The notes beneath the pieces are model-generated. The model was not told where the DNA came from. It worked only from the letters and a program-made list of their open reading frames with translations, and made no database searches. Of a stretch of DNA of 64,000 bases, positions 10,775 through 22,440 are shown in pieces (positions within the stretch are counted from its first letter, which is position 1; every line of letters starts with the position of its first letter). This stretch comes from Maratus speciosus (taxonomy: Eukaryota; Arthropoda; Arachnida; Araneae; Salticidae): assembly GCA_963932465.1 (NCBI GenBank), contig OZ010795.1:21103874-21167873 (forward strand), given 5' to 3'. The position numbers and the translations under genes are program-made.

Positions 10775-10778
<4 letters not shown>
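9723..10778 (+). repeat. 3' LTR
   Basis: Direct copy of 6543-7603, sharing the TATA-like box and AATAAA. Lacks 7 bp near 10291 present in the 5' copy. Followed at once by a (TA)n tract. Confidence 0.88.
10623..10628 (+). terminator. Candidate poly(A) signal in 3' LTR
   Basis: AATAAA lies ~370 bp downstream of the TATA-like box and is duplicated at 7450-7455 in the 5' LTR. In the 3' LTR it could direct cleavage of the genomic transcript. Motif-level evidence only. Confidence 0.4.

Positions 10779-10820
<42 letters not shown>
10777..10820. repeat. (TA)n microsatellite
   Basis: About 21 TA dinucleotides abut the 3' LTR and mirror the tract at 6519-6542. Confidence 0.9.
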
Positions 10821-10823
<3 letters not shown>

Positions 10824-10919
10824 ACTTTTGAACGGAGGGTGGTTTCGGGGTCTGGGGGTCATGATCGATGAAAATATACCAAAATTTTTTGAAATCGCTT
10901 TCCTCCGAAAGGCTGCAAT

Positions 10920-11010
10920 AGGTAGCTTTTTGTAATGAAAGCTACCTAATACTTTATTTTACCTTTAATTTGGCACAAGTTTTATCCCGTAACTCGATGA
11001 CGTGATAGTG
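10920..11010 (-). repeat. Inverted satellite A end with terminal hairpin
   Basis: AGGTAGCTTT and AAAGCTACCT form a 10-bp hairpin with a 9-base loop (10920-10947). The next ~60 bases are the reverse complement of satellite A (TCCCGTAACTCGATGACGTG). With the copy of AGGTAGCTTTCAT at 4546-4558, it brackets satellite B and the LTR element by inverted ends of one repeat family. Confidence 0.65.
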
Positions 11011-11617
11011 GCGCAACTTTGTTAGTAAAAGTAGATTACTACATGAATGAAAATATATTCTTAATAATAAATCTACAATGGAAATAACTTCTCGCATAAA
11101 GAATCTAATCCATTTATCTTTAATTGAAATCCATTACATTATATCTGCAATTATTCTGGTAGAGGTTTTTCCCCCTTTCTTTTTTAACAAATTCTTTTTC
11201 TGTTAATGATCTTTTCCTTTTCATCAGCTATTTATTTTAAAGATCTTTCGAGAAAATGTTCTTTTTTCAGCGGCAAACAGGAATTTATCCAAATGTATTT
11301 CATTCAAATTAAAAAAAAAAAAAAAAAAAGTGTAAAAAGTTCAGTATTCGCAGTGACTCTGCTTACACAATTAAGCTAAATTTTAAATAAAAAGCGATTA
11401 ATTAGTTCATTTTGATGAATGAAACATGTGTAAATGCAGAATTGATATAAAAAACTGTGAGTGAAGTTCTAAAGTGCTACAATTATAATATTTTTATTTA
11501 ACTTTTATTTTCACTGAAATATTTTTATTTATTTTATTGTATTAAAGGCGTTTGTTAATGATATCTTAAATTCCCCTCGGTAATTTTATATTTATGGGAA
11601 TCTATAAATTTATATTA

Positions 11618-12140
11618 ACTAGGGCGCTCTGCCCCCTACGAGGTACGCTCGTCAACCCCCGTTCAGACACCGCAGACTCTAACAGCACGTTAATTTGATC
11701 GGCTTTAAAAAGATTTTGGAAGATTGGATTATAATTTGAATCTGACAATTATAATCTGACGTATTTTTCACCGAACTTTTCTTTCTCTTTTTAATATTCA
11801 CGTAAAAATAGTTTTGTTAGAAATGAAATATTATGATCATTTTAAACCATCAAATATATGTCTCGTGCAATTTTTAAATTTAAACTGTTTTGCAATATTA
11901 CATTTTGTTCATTTTACGTAATATGTGTAATGTGACGTAAATGTGACGTAATTTCTCCTATTTAAGACTTCTAACGCATGTTAATGAATTTATTATTTTA
12001 TAATATTATTTCTCTTTTAAAATTCACGTGTAAATATAGTTTTTATGACGTAATTTTCAATGAGTTCCTGCTTTTTATATTTTCTGTTTATAATAGTCAC
12101 GTGTAAAATAAATTTTTAATTTGAAGCAAACATTATACAG
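11618..12140 (-). repeat. Dispersed repeat, inverted partner of 50860-51630
   Basis: GGGCGCTCTGCCCCCTACG, GTTCAGACACCGCAG and a downstream TAATATTCACGTG... / CAATGAGTTCCTGCTTTT region match, in reverse complement, sequence at 50860-51630. Read on the minus strand it ends GAGCGCCCTAG followed by T, with a small hairpin ACGAG/CTCGT just upstream. That is reminiscent of a Helitron 3' end (CTRR, target T). No RepHel-type protein is present, so that class is only a suggestion. Confidence 0.5.
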
Positions 12141-12149
12141 TTTATACAG

Positions 12150-12610
12150 TTTTCAACAGTTTAAATTAATACAATTTTCTAAAGTATGTAAAAAATATCT
12201 CTCGAAATGCCTAAAATTTGAATTTAAAATAGAAATAAAAACTCAAAAATGAGTTAAATTAAAAAACTAATTGCAGTCTGCACACCGGGAAATTCTGTTG
12301 CATAAAATGATCTAAAAATGATTAAATTCCTATGTACAGTTTTTCTTACATAAAACTTTTTTAATGGAACGATGTTTTCCAAATTTGTCATTAAATATCT
12401 CTTAAAATAATTCTTCAATTTGAAAACAGTCTGCATCAGTGTGTTTATCACACATTTCTCTATAAAACCACCGATTTTCATATTTTTATATGCAACAGTT
12501 TTTTTTTTTTTGATATTAACGAAGAAAGGCCATACTTAAGCATTCAAATTGGATGCCGATCTGCCGGGGTACGCAGGTTTCTACGCAGGTTTTCATTGGT
12601 CCATATCCAA
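12150..12610. other. AT-rich spacer, no feature seen
   Basis: No supported gene. Open frames here are short and lack any recognisable domain. Confidence 0.5.
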
Positions 12611-12619
12611 ATCAAAACT

Positions 12620-12957
12620 TTTTTTTTTATATATAGAAGAATTTTTTTGAATATTTACTGATTTTTTTATATATACTGTATCAAATTCTATAATTTTATC
12701 TTACTGTTTAGTTAAATTCTATTTATGTTAAAATTGTTACTTATAAATTAGTTTTTAATTAATTAAGCTTTTTCTTTAAAAACTATTTTTTTTTATATAT
12801 AGAAGAATTTTTTTGAATATTTACGGATTTTTTTATATATACTGTATCAAATTCTATAATTTTATCTTACTGTTTAGTTAAATTCTATTTATGTTAAAAT
12901 TGTTAATTATAAATTAGTTTTCAATTAATTAAGCTTTTTCTTTAAAAACTATTTTTT
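12620..12957 (+). repeat. ~166-bp tandem duplication
   Basis: ATATATAGAAGAATTTTTTT... through AAGCTTTTTCTTTAAAAAC occurs twice, 166 bp apart (e.g. AGAAGAATTT at 12635 and 12801), with very few differences. A recent local duplication of non-coding DNA. Confidence 0.85.
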
Positions 12958-14250
12958 TATTGCACAAAACATTACAAAAATTCCAAATTCTTTTTCTTTA
13001 TTTTTTTCATGAATAAAACTCTAAAAAGTGTTCTATCCTAAAATTTATGGTTATTATTTATAAATTATTTTAAAAATTATTTTCACATTAACATTTTATA
13101 TCTGTGGCTTGAAATAATTTAAATGTGGTTACATTCCTCAAACAACTACTTCCATAAATCCTTGAACTTCTGTATCAAGCTGTATTTTTTTTTAAGTTAA
13201 AGCAAAACAGAATGATGAAGTAGGAAATAAAAAAAAATTAGATCCAAGTTTGTATAAAATCGTTAAAGAAAGAAATGCACCCAATAAAAAATAAAAATAA
13301 CAGCAAACAACAACAATAATAATAGTAATAATAGTAATATTAATTTGAATAAAGACAATAAATATAAAATCTCTGTGACGCATATCAGTTTAATATTTTT
13401 GAAAAAGTTTAAAATCGTTAAAATATATTCGAAATGATTTTTCCACATAGACCATAATGTAATGGAGTTCATTTGAGTGTACCTGTAAACAAACTGTTAA
13501 ATTTATACACTTCTTTTTCACTGAAAGTGATGTAACAAATAACATAAATGGATTACGCGGAAATCCGAGTATAATTACGTGAATTAATACGTAGGGTCAT
13601 GCAGAAAATCGTAAATAAACATAGATCTGGGACTTTTTTGACGTAAAGTTTATTAAAAACCTTTCTTTCGTATACTGAAAAATCATGAAAAATTGAAAAC
13701 CAGCTTGCTTTGCCTTATCATTTATTCATACTTAAGCTAAGAAATACTGTCAAAGAACCAACAAAAACATCGTTAGAATCTGTGTATCGAATAAGAAAAT
13801 AAGGAAAAGGAAGAGTTCCTGATTAAATCCTATTTCATTTCCTCACTGAACCATTTGAATCTATGTGTCTAATAAAAACGCAGTCAGTCTCTTCATAAAA
13901 AGGGACATTTTGTATGCGTTTTTCATTTAATCAAAACGGGTAAAAAGATACAAAATTACGTATACAATTTTTGAAATGAAATTTCAGAAATCCTCCATAA
14001 AGTAAAAAGTTTCTGAAGAACCTTTATAAACCGTTAAAATACATTTTTTTAAAATTTGTTTTATATTTTTATTCTAGGAAGTTTTTCATCTAATGAGTTG
14101 CCCCAAAAAAAAATATTATGTTGTTTTAAATCTGTCGTCTTTTGTGAAGGCAGCCGAAATGCATTAGACTAATTTCATTATCATTCTCCTCATTGATTTT
14201 AAAGGTAAGTAGCTTCCAGCACTTGAATCTTTAGTAGAAGCAGAATTAGA
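12958..14250. other. AT-rich sequence, no gene; one exon-like interval
   Basis: Mostly non-coding AT-rich DNA. At 14078-14204 there is a pyrimidine tract ending TTCTAG and, 127 bp later, AAAG followed by GTAAGT, which together look like splice sites. All three frames of the interval contain stops, so a coding exon is not supported. Confidence 0.4.
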
Positions 14251-14387
14251 AGTTAGGCGGGTTTTTTTCTAATGTTGCCCGGTTGCTACCTAATTGAATG
14301 TTAGATTAAATGATGTGAATGCTACAATTTCAAAATGTGATAGCATCCAAATAATCTTAATATTAGAAATAAAAAAACCGCCCAACT
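14251..14387. mobile_element. Possible short MITE, ~26-bp inverted ends
   Basis: AGTTAGGCGGGTTTTTTTCT at the left pairs imperfectly with TTAGAAATAAAAAAACCGCC followed by CAACT at the right. The element is ~137 bp with no coding content. Superfamily not determined. Confidence 0.45.
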
Positions 14388-14389
14388 GA

Positions 14390-15034
14390 ATAGAAAGCCC
14401 TCAAATCTCAAACTTTAAGATCATTGATCAGAGGACTTTTTTTTTTATTTTATGCACCAAATACTCTATTAAATTTAAGAAACAGACCGAAGCGTTTCTC
14501 TGAAGCATTTCTCTTTTTTTACAGATTGACTTTAATGAAACCAAAATCAATCCTAAATTACATTTTATAATCAATTTAATGTTTATTTTATTAAACAGTC
14601 ACAATTCTCATTTTTTTATGTAAAAATATTTTTGAAGATTTTTTTCATTTAAGTTTGTCTCTGAACACAGACAAAAAAATTCTTCTTGTGTAATTTCAAT
14701 AGTTTACCTAGTAAAATCAAAATATTTTACATCGTATTTTAGGTAAAATATACATAAAATAAATAAATAAATAAAAAAGAGCGCAAAACCACTGTTTCCC
14801 GAATAAGCGTTACAATTATAGGTGTTATAATCTCTTTTTGAAGAAGCAAAGAAACATGATTTTTTTTTCATCTTTTTTTCAGTTTAAAGAATAATCTTGG
14901 TTTATTGCGTATGCGCTTAAGAGCACGCAAAGAACATTTTTATGTACTCCAACCGTGAATTATCCTCCTGTACGACTTGCCCAGTAGTATCTAAACACAT
15001 GTATAAGCATGAATACAGTAAATTCATTATCGGT
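14390..15034. other. AT-rich sequence, no feature seen
   Basis: T-rich, low-complexity DNA with no supported gene or repeat pair. Confidence 0.5.
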
Positions 15035-15110
15035 ACACAGAGTGTTTCAAAAAATGAGTAGAAGTTTTTAGACATAATAGTACAAGTTAAGGAAAACACA
15101 TTTGTATTGA
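15035..15110 (+). mobile_element. Solo mariner-like terminus
   Basis: CAGAGTGTTTCAAAAAATGA after TA resembles the ends of the mariner elements at 53974 (CAGGGTATTTCAAAATTAT) and 39229. No partner end or transposase was found nearby, so it is a fragment at best. Confidence 0.35.
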
Positions 15111-18078
15111 ATATTAAGATCGCAGTGCAAATGTTCAGTAAAAATTGCAGTTTGTTTCACTTAAATCGGAAATCAAATTTTCAAATTTTTTGTTTATAGC
15201 TTTAACAATAATTAAAATATTTTACCGAAATTTCCAACTCATTTTCTTTGGTTTCTATGAAATGTGAAATTCCGGGGCATTCGATAAACAATGTAAATGC
15301 TGGAATTGTGCTGCAATTGGATCATTGATACGACATGTATTGTCCGATATTTTGCAAAGCATCCAATGTAATGTTTTCTGGCTATTTTTCAGAACTTCTA
15401 GTGGTATGTTCTCATGTTTAAAAAGCAAACCAAGTTCAATTATGTCAAAATCACAGTTACTATAACTTCATTATTGTTAAAATGATAGACACAAAAATAT
15501 AAGGTACAAAAAATCCAAGAGTAAGAAATGTTTAAAAAATATTCTTCCACACATTTCTAAAATAGCCTCACGTTAATTTTATATTGTTTTAAAAATAAAT
15601 GAAGAAATTCAAACTAAGCTAATAATTGCTAAAATTGATTGAAAATACACTTAAAAGACATAAAAATTTTATTCAGATCGATGGATGATTTTAAGTGTTT
15701 TTTTATACATAATTTTATAATTGAAGAAGTTTTAACTTTTTTAACACTTAATTTTATTAATATACAATACTGAAAATTGAATGTAATGCAAATAAAGATA
15801 TCTCATCCAATAAAACAATTATGTTATAGTAAAAAAATTATACTAAAATACGTAATTAAATAATCCTTACAAAAAACAAAATTTATCTCTACAAAAAATA
15901 TCTAAAACTTAGCTGCATTTCATTTCTTTTCATAAATATCTTTAATTTTTTATTCAATGCGCAGCAATATTTAAACAACCTACGAACTCAACAGTCAAGG
16001 TAACGCGGAGCGACAGAAACATTCCTAATTAGTTTCCACTTCCCTGACGGAAAACACATCTTGTGATAACGTTAATTGAATAGGCTCGAGTGAATTGAAA
16101 CTTATCTTTACTTCCTACAGATGTTTAAATATTGAACGTTAATTAACATTTCTTTGTAAATATCTCTATTATAAGTACGGAAAAAACACTTCATTTTTAG
16201 GACTTGTTTAATGCATCTCGAATAGTTCAGATTAATGTGTAATTAATAACGGAAGCGGTAATATTTTTTAAATGCTTAATACATGATAAAAATATTTCAT
16301 AGCTACTCAAATTATATTTGTGAATATTTGCGAAAATTTCTCACTCTCTCTTTATTTATTTATTTATTTATTTTTTCGTCTCATGAGTGAATTATAGTTT
16401 TAGATTTTTTCTTTCTATTTTTCTAGATTAGTGTACATTTCAATATTAATTTGTAATCTGAACTATTATTTTAATACCAATTTTTAGATTGAATAATGTG
16501 AAAATAATCCATGTGAAGAATATGGGAAAGAAAATATTTAACCTCATTATTCAATAATAGTTTTAGTTCAAAATCATATTATAATTAGAAAACAATAGTA
16601 ATTATAATATAAAATAGCGAAATGTTTCATTTCATATGTTAAGGAAATTATAGATTAATAAATCACTGAAGTGATATTTTTGAACTATCAAATTTAATTA
16701 AAGTTCAAAAATCTCTCTTATTAATTACTGGGATTACTTGTACAAATCTTGTTGTGCACCGGCCAAAACTGTCGTGTTGCAATTAATCCAATGCAAAAAA
16801 TTTAACAGAATATAACAAATAATATTTAGAAAATAAAAATATGTTTATCAGTGAAACTGATCAAGTATACTAGTTAGATAGCTTAAAATATAAATACAAT
16901 AAGAACTAGGGTGGGAGGTGTTTTTCCAGCTTTCATTAATTATAAACTCAGTCTAAAGATATCCTACTGTGATAAAAATGTCTGTAAAATGTGCGCCATA
17001 GGAAAAGTTTTCGCTAACGCTACAATTCACTTGTTGATAATTTCAACTAAAGTAAGATTCTTTGAATTCACACAATTTTTTTTTTAATCTTCTTTCCAAA
17101 TAACACAACTTAGCAGCAAACAAAATGTAGATATACACTTCAGCTTCACGTGTCTAAACAAGAAAAGGGACAGCTTCACTTTGACTGCGATAATCTTTGC
17201 TTCAAAAGCTAGATGAGATTCACTGCTATTTCACTTGATCCTCATCAAAATCCTCATCCACGAATACCTGTTATCATAACTTTGGCGAAGTCGTTAACAT
17301 TGAGTCGTTTCGTATTTGTAGAAACTTAGAGAGAAGGAATAGGGTTCAAAGTTAATATAGTAAGAAAATACGATCTGAAACAAAACTGAGCCGACCTTCG
17401 TCGACTAAATTTTCCTTTTTAAGAGTAAAATAATTTACTGCCACACACTTTAAAGGAATGTTTAATCAAGTCTAATCTTTAGATGTTGATTTTAAGGAAA
17501 TTAAATCTATATAATTTTCATTAGTTTCAATTAGGAACACTTTGATATTTTTCAGAGGATGGACATTTAGGGTACATTTGGGATAACATTCACATAATTT
17601 AATCGTTTGATCTAAAAATGTAAAAAAAAAAAAAAAAAAAAAAAAGACTCAGACATTTTTGTTACCTAGTACCGAACATTTTCTAAAAGTTTCAACGAAT
17701 GTATAAGAGAAACGAGGTGATTACTTTATTTATTCACAGGCAACACTGTAATATAAAACATTTTGAAATTCGCTAACACTAACTTCTAACATTCTATTAG
17801 TATTACCAACAAATAACACAGAAAAAGAAAATAAAAAAGATTCCTCTTTTATGATATAATGAAGTTATTATTTCAATGCTTAGAATCGAAATATTTCATG
17901 TGGAATTAATACACATATTTTTTTGCTCAATATGTTTCTGTATTTTTTCATTATTTATTTATTTTGTAACATTTTGATATGATTCATGATGTATAATTTT
18001 TAAATTTTTATAACTTCATACTATGATTATGACATATATAACTGAATCGGCTCAACAAAATAAATCGCAGATTATAGA
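15111..18078. other. Long AT-rich stretch, no gene recognised
   Basis: About 3 kb of AT-rich DNA with TTTATTTA-type simple repeats near 16350 and a poly(A) run at ~17622-17645. No protein family is recognisable in any frame. Confidence 0.5.
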
Positions 18079-18079
18079 A

Positions 18080-18185
18080 CAGGATTGCTCAGTTGGCAGA
18101 TCATTGGCAGCTCCAGACTACAGGTCCTTGGTTCGAATACTGGGCAGGACACTTTTTTACCCAGTTGGAAAATTAGAACTCGTGT
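18080..18185 (+). mobile_element. tRNA-derived SINE
   Basis: The A-box-like GCTCAGTTGGCAGATCAT and B-box GGTTCGAATAC stand at tRNA spacing. The body closes with GGCAGGACAC and continues into TTTTTTACCCAGTTGGAAAA. The same tail (CGCCCAGTTRGAAATTT) follows the SINE at 48404, so the two are family members. The acceptor stem is imperfect, so a functional tRNA is unlikely. Confidence 0.65.
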
Positions 18186-18649
18186 GATATTATATATCTT
18201 TTTATGAGCTTTAAAATGTTTAGTATGAGCCAATTTAGAATCTCATCTTCATACGAAATCCTTTTGTAGACGGTAATTCGTTTGTGCGATCTTTATTATT
18301 TATTTAAATTTTACAAAGTTAACGAAATAATTAAAGTTTAGTAAATATTTTACCTAACATAAATAATTATACTAAAAATCAAATTTTATATTAACAAAAT
18401 ATGCTTCATCTTTTTAGAAAGATTACTCTGAGTTTTTATAAGTTTAAGGAAAAATATGCAACTGCGAATTCACTTCGCCCACAAAAAAGCGACATGCTAG
18501 GAAGCAAAAAAAATACGAATTCTTCAAATCATTATCGACCTGGTTCAATAACGTATTTGGACATTTATTAAAATTACACTCCGCGTCAAGATGTAATAAG
18601 GAAGAATTTGTTTACCCGGAACATGAAATAACTTCCCATGATTTTAGAT

Positions 18650-19876
18650 AGATTTCGCATGAAAAACTACCTCTCCCCTAATCAAATACTATGCAATCTC
18701 CCCTAAGCTGGAATTTCTAAAAAAATTTTCCAGATCTACACCGGTGATGACCCCTAACCCAAAACCACCAACAGTAAAAAAATATATTTATGTATCTATC
18801 TATATCACTTTTTTACGGACACGATAGCTTCCACAAGTCTCCACAAATCTCTTCCAAACTGACACATAATATCAAGGGGCATAAAATCTCGGTCAAGCTC
18901 GTTAATGGGCAAAAACGGACCAAGGGGGTGGAAATAGGGAGGAGTTTTTTGAAAACAGAAAAACGCCATAACTTCTTAATTATATTACATATCGAATCAG
19001 TTTAAAGTTATTATTACTTCTAAAAAAGGACCAAAAATTTATGTATGACATATATTAGATAAAATAAAAAATGGGTTCAAGGGGCGAAATAAAGGGTTTT
19101 TGGGGAGAAAAAAAATCATAATTAAATCGTCAATTCTCCAGATATCAAATCCGGATGTATTTATTATATATCTTCTTAATATTATCTACAACTTTTATAC
19201 TGACAAATTTTTGATAGGGCTAATTCATACAGCAAAAACAAATTAAAAATACATAGTAGTAGAAGAAAATATCATCGTGTTAAGGTTGTACTCAAATTCA
19301 AACTTGTTTATTTTCTGACTCATTTTTAAATTCATTTTTGCTCTCAAATGCATCATACTGGCAGGTTCTCTTATTCAGGAATTATATAATGTACCGTAGT
19401 GTTCGATTTGTTGATAGAAGAAGAATATATTTCAAAGAATGATGTCAAATTGGACATTTTGAACCGAATTTCCCGATGCTATTGTGTTGGAAAAGAGAAA
19501 TATTGTCCAACTGATAAAATAATTGTTAATAAATTAAGTTCTAATTAATTGAACGGAAAAAAACTGGTCGTTTATAAACCTCTTCAAAAATCAAGTAAGT
19601 TTCATGTTTTTTCTTTTAAAAATGAATCTGAAAATCTGTCAGAAAATTTCGAGTTGTTGAGCATGGAAAAGGATTTTTCTTAATGCCGCCTTAACATGAT
19701 TCTGATAAAACCGGCTCTTTTATAAAAATGAAATTAAAAACTCGTCAAAAGCGGCCAGATAAAATCGTTAAAGTAGGTTTATCTCTTATCCTGATTTGTT
19801 TTTTCTTGTTGAAATTAGTACTTAACTTCGACATCTACCTGTGCCTGTGGGCCGAGCCGGCAGGGATTTTTTCTAA
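18650..19876 (+). repeat. Dispersed repeat, copy 1
   Basis: The ~0.9-kb core (19030-19876) matches 37960-38965: AGGGGCGAAATAAAGGGTTTTT, CTCATTTTTAAATTCATTTTTG, GTTGAGCATGGAAAAG and a GC-rich tail GCCGGCAGGGATTTTTT. The 5' part is more diverged. No conserved reading frame is shared by the copies, so it looks like a non-coding transposon or the untranslated end of a longer element. Class unknown. Confidence 0.7.
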
Positions 19877-19879
19877 TCA

Positions 19880-21635
19880 AGTGTGTTCCCGTTCAGTATG
19901 TTTGTATTGGATTATTATGCTCATATTTTGCTATGTTTTCCACAAATTAGCTTCAGAAATTGTTTTCCAATAGTTATATTTTTATTGTTTTTTATTTATT
20001 TTGTTTGTTTCTTACACTGCATTTGTTGTAACAAAAATGAGTATATTTCATCAAAACGGATAAAGCGAGTTTACGATAATTTGTATATTTTCTCCAATTT
20101 CGTAAGAAATTTTTTATCGTTTCAAAGAGTGATCAACCTGTACACGATTTAACAATTTTTAATTACCGTTAAAAGTTGCAATAATGAACAAAATATAGCA
20201 CTTTTCCTATGTATGGGTCATTTCATATTTTTTAAACATTAGCGCAATTCGGACTTCAGACAATGACATTTATTACCAAATGATATAACTAAGCTTATGA
20301 GAACAACCCTAATGAACTGTTATGCTTGTTTATATGTGTATTTAAAAAACTGTCACTAATCACATGTATAATATAAATTATTTCTCTTTGTATATAAAAT
20401 ATGCTAAATGGCTGCTTTATATTAAATAAATTGTACAAATATTGAAAAAGTGTTTGTGTAGAAAATATGTTGCCAAATTTCGTTCTCTCGCCAAGGCCAT
20501 TTTCTCGATTTCTCCTTGTACGATATCACACCAGAAAGATCATTTACAAAAGTAGAATTTATATGATTTATTAATATTACGTCACAAATTTTAATTAAGA
20601 TTAATTAATGTTAATGAAGTTTAATAGGTCTCATCAAAACAGACAATGCGTTTTTGGAGTATTACGGGAAAAATATATCTTATTATATAAGAAGAGATTT
20701 GCACTGAAAAAAATTATCAGTTTACCTTCGATGCATTTTTTTTTATAATTACCTGTAAGAAGTGCTTTATCAAACACAGCATTTTCAGCTGGAGTATTAT
20801 GTTACCTTGTGAATTTCCAATTTTTTTAGACGTAAATATATTGAAAGGTAATAATTCGAAACTGTGTAGCAGATTGAATTTACAAAATATTCTATCATCA
20901 AAAGACCGATCATTTTTTAATTTAAATAAATGCAGTAGGAAAAAATGAATAGAGATGACTTCTTTTAAGAAATTCATTTCGTATCTATAAATAAATTTGT
21001 GCATGAAAGCAAGGCACATTTGTAGAACATTTTCACGCAATAAATCTGTCTTTATATTTGTATTCAATTTTTATCAAAGGATAAATAACTGTTATTTTGT
21101 TTAGAAGTAAATTCTTTTGTTTTCTTGAACAAAAGAAAATAACGTACAGCTTTTTTCTTGAATCTTTTTACTGTCGTATTCAAAGGCATTACGTTTTTTG
21201 AATTTTAAATAAAAGCCAAATGGGATAAATCGGTAACTGAAACTACTTTTAAGTTCAATCATCTATATATGACGTTTTAAGTCTTTTATTTAGTGTGACT
21301 TAAACACTTAAAGTTATCTAATAATTGTTTACCATAACAAATCTTAACTTTCCTATAGAAAACTGTATAAAGCTGCAATTTCAATGCTTAGGATTTCTGT
21401 ATATAATAAAATGTATATAACATAGGTACATTTCTTTATTTATTAAAATATTTCCAAACAGCAAAGTTAAAAAAAATATTGTTAAAGAAACTAAAAAAAT
21501 AAGTGGATTAAAAGAAAAACAATTTACTTGTGTTCTTTAAAAATGAATAATTGTTATACAATTTTTAGAATCGATAGGTTAATCTATTTTTATTTTTTTT
21601 TTTTTTTTTTTTACATTTTTTATCTGAATTTATTG
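19880..21635. other. AT-rich sequence, no gene recognised
   Basis: No recognisable protein or repeat pair. A minus-strand frame at 20717-21067 (116 codons) has no known motif and is probably chance. Confidence 0.45.
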
Positions 21636-21699
21636 TACTGGGTGTGTTCACAAAGTTTCAACAGTGGTCTGAGAATACAAAAGTTATTCAACTTTTTTG

Positions 21700-22070
21700 T
21701 ACAGCGAACTGAAATTCTTCGAAATATGACCCTTAGGCATCAACACAACGCTGCCAGCGTTTTCCCCATAGTTCATAGGCTCCCTGGAAGTCTTCAGTGA
21801 CCTCGTCGAAGCGGCCTGGATCGCTGGAATCGTCTCGAATAACTTCTTTATCAGGGGCTTCTTAAACACGGGGAATAAAAAAAATCAGTGGGAGCAAGGT
21901 CGTGGCTGTAAGGGGGCTTGCGGTAGTATTACCGCGTTAAACTTAGCCAAAACTTTGGCGGCGGAGGCGGCGAGCGGCGTGTGAGAGGGCGCATTGTCGT
22001 GGTGAACAATCCAATCGTTTCTGATGTCTGGGCGGGCGCGCCGGACTCTATCCTTCAAATGTTGGTGCAT
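21700..22070 (-). pseudogene. Mariner transposase C-terminal fragment (left arm)
   Basis: Minus-strand translation from 22070 gives MHQHLKDRVRRARPDIRND followed by WIVHHDNAPSHTPLA. The HHDNAPSH motif holds the second catalytic Asp of mariner DD34D transposases. The next region corresponds to the YSPDLAP-DFFLFP segment with the third Asp but is disrupted by a frame change and a stop near 21885. The N-terminal DNA-binding half and the first Asp are missing. Inactive. Confidence 0.75.
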
Positions 22071-22092
22071 TTCAGCGTAAAACCGACCTGAC

Positions 22093-22440
22093 CCGGCGCG
22101 TCCGCCCAGACACCAGGGACGATTGGATTGTTCACCACGACAATGCGCCCTCTCACACGCCGCTCGCTGCTGCCGAAGTTTTGGCTAAGTTTAACGTGGC
22201 AATACCGCCGAAAGCCCCACCCCCCTACAGCCCCGACCTCGCTATCAGCGACTTTCTTTATTCCTCCGGATCAAGAATGATCTGAAAGGGGAGTTTTTCG
22301 AGACGATTACAGCTTAGACGAGGTCCCTGAACAGCCTTGCGCGCGAAGAGTTCCGGGGAGCCTATGAACAACGGAAAAAACGCTTGCAGCGGTGTGTGGA
22401 TGCCTAGGGGTCATAATTCGAGGAATTTTAGTTCGCTGTG
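22093..22440 (+). pseudogene. Mariner transposase C-terminal fragment (right arm)
   Basis: Plus-strand mirror of the left-arm fragment. It contains WIVHHDNAPSHTPLA-coding sequence at ~22123-22168 and a PP-YSPDLA-like segment near 22220-22245, followed by frame damage. Same protein end as the left arm, opposite orientation. Inactive. Confidence 0.7.

Larger units (their letters stand above)
6543..10778 (+). mobile_element. LTR retrotransposon encoding only Gag and protease
   Basis: A complete element of ~4.24 kb: two direct LTRs of ~1.06 kb, a ~0.58-kb leader, a gag frame, a protease frame in register with it, a polypurine tract and the 3' LTR. The Gag and retropepsin resemble Ty3/gypsy-type elements. 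Reverse transcriptase, RNase H and integrase are absent: only ~130 bp separate the protease stop from the polypurine tract. The LTRs differ by about a dozen substitutions and a few small indels, so insertion is recent. It would need pol supplied in trans. A clear primer-binding site was not recognised. Confidence 0.85.

Noticed and set aside
13263..13472. 69-codon membrane-like minus-strand frame
   Set aside because: The Leu/Ile/Val run is the translation of an (AAT/AAC)n simple repeat.
20717..21067. 116-codon minus-strand frame
   Set aside because: Composition follows the AT-rich background (F, L, I, K, N) and no domain is recognisable.
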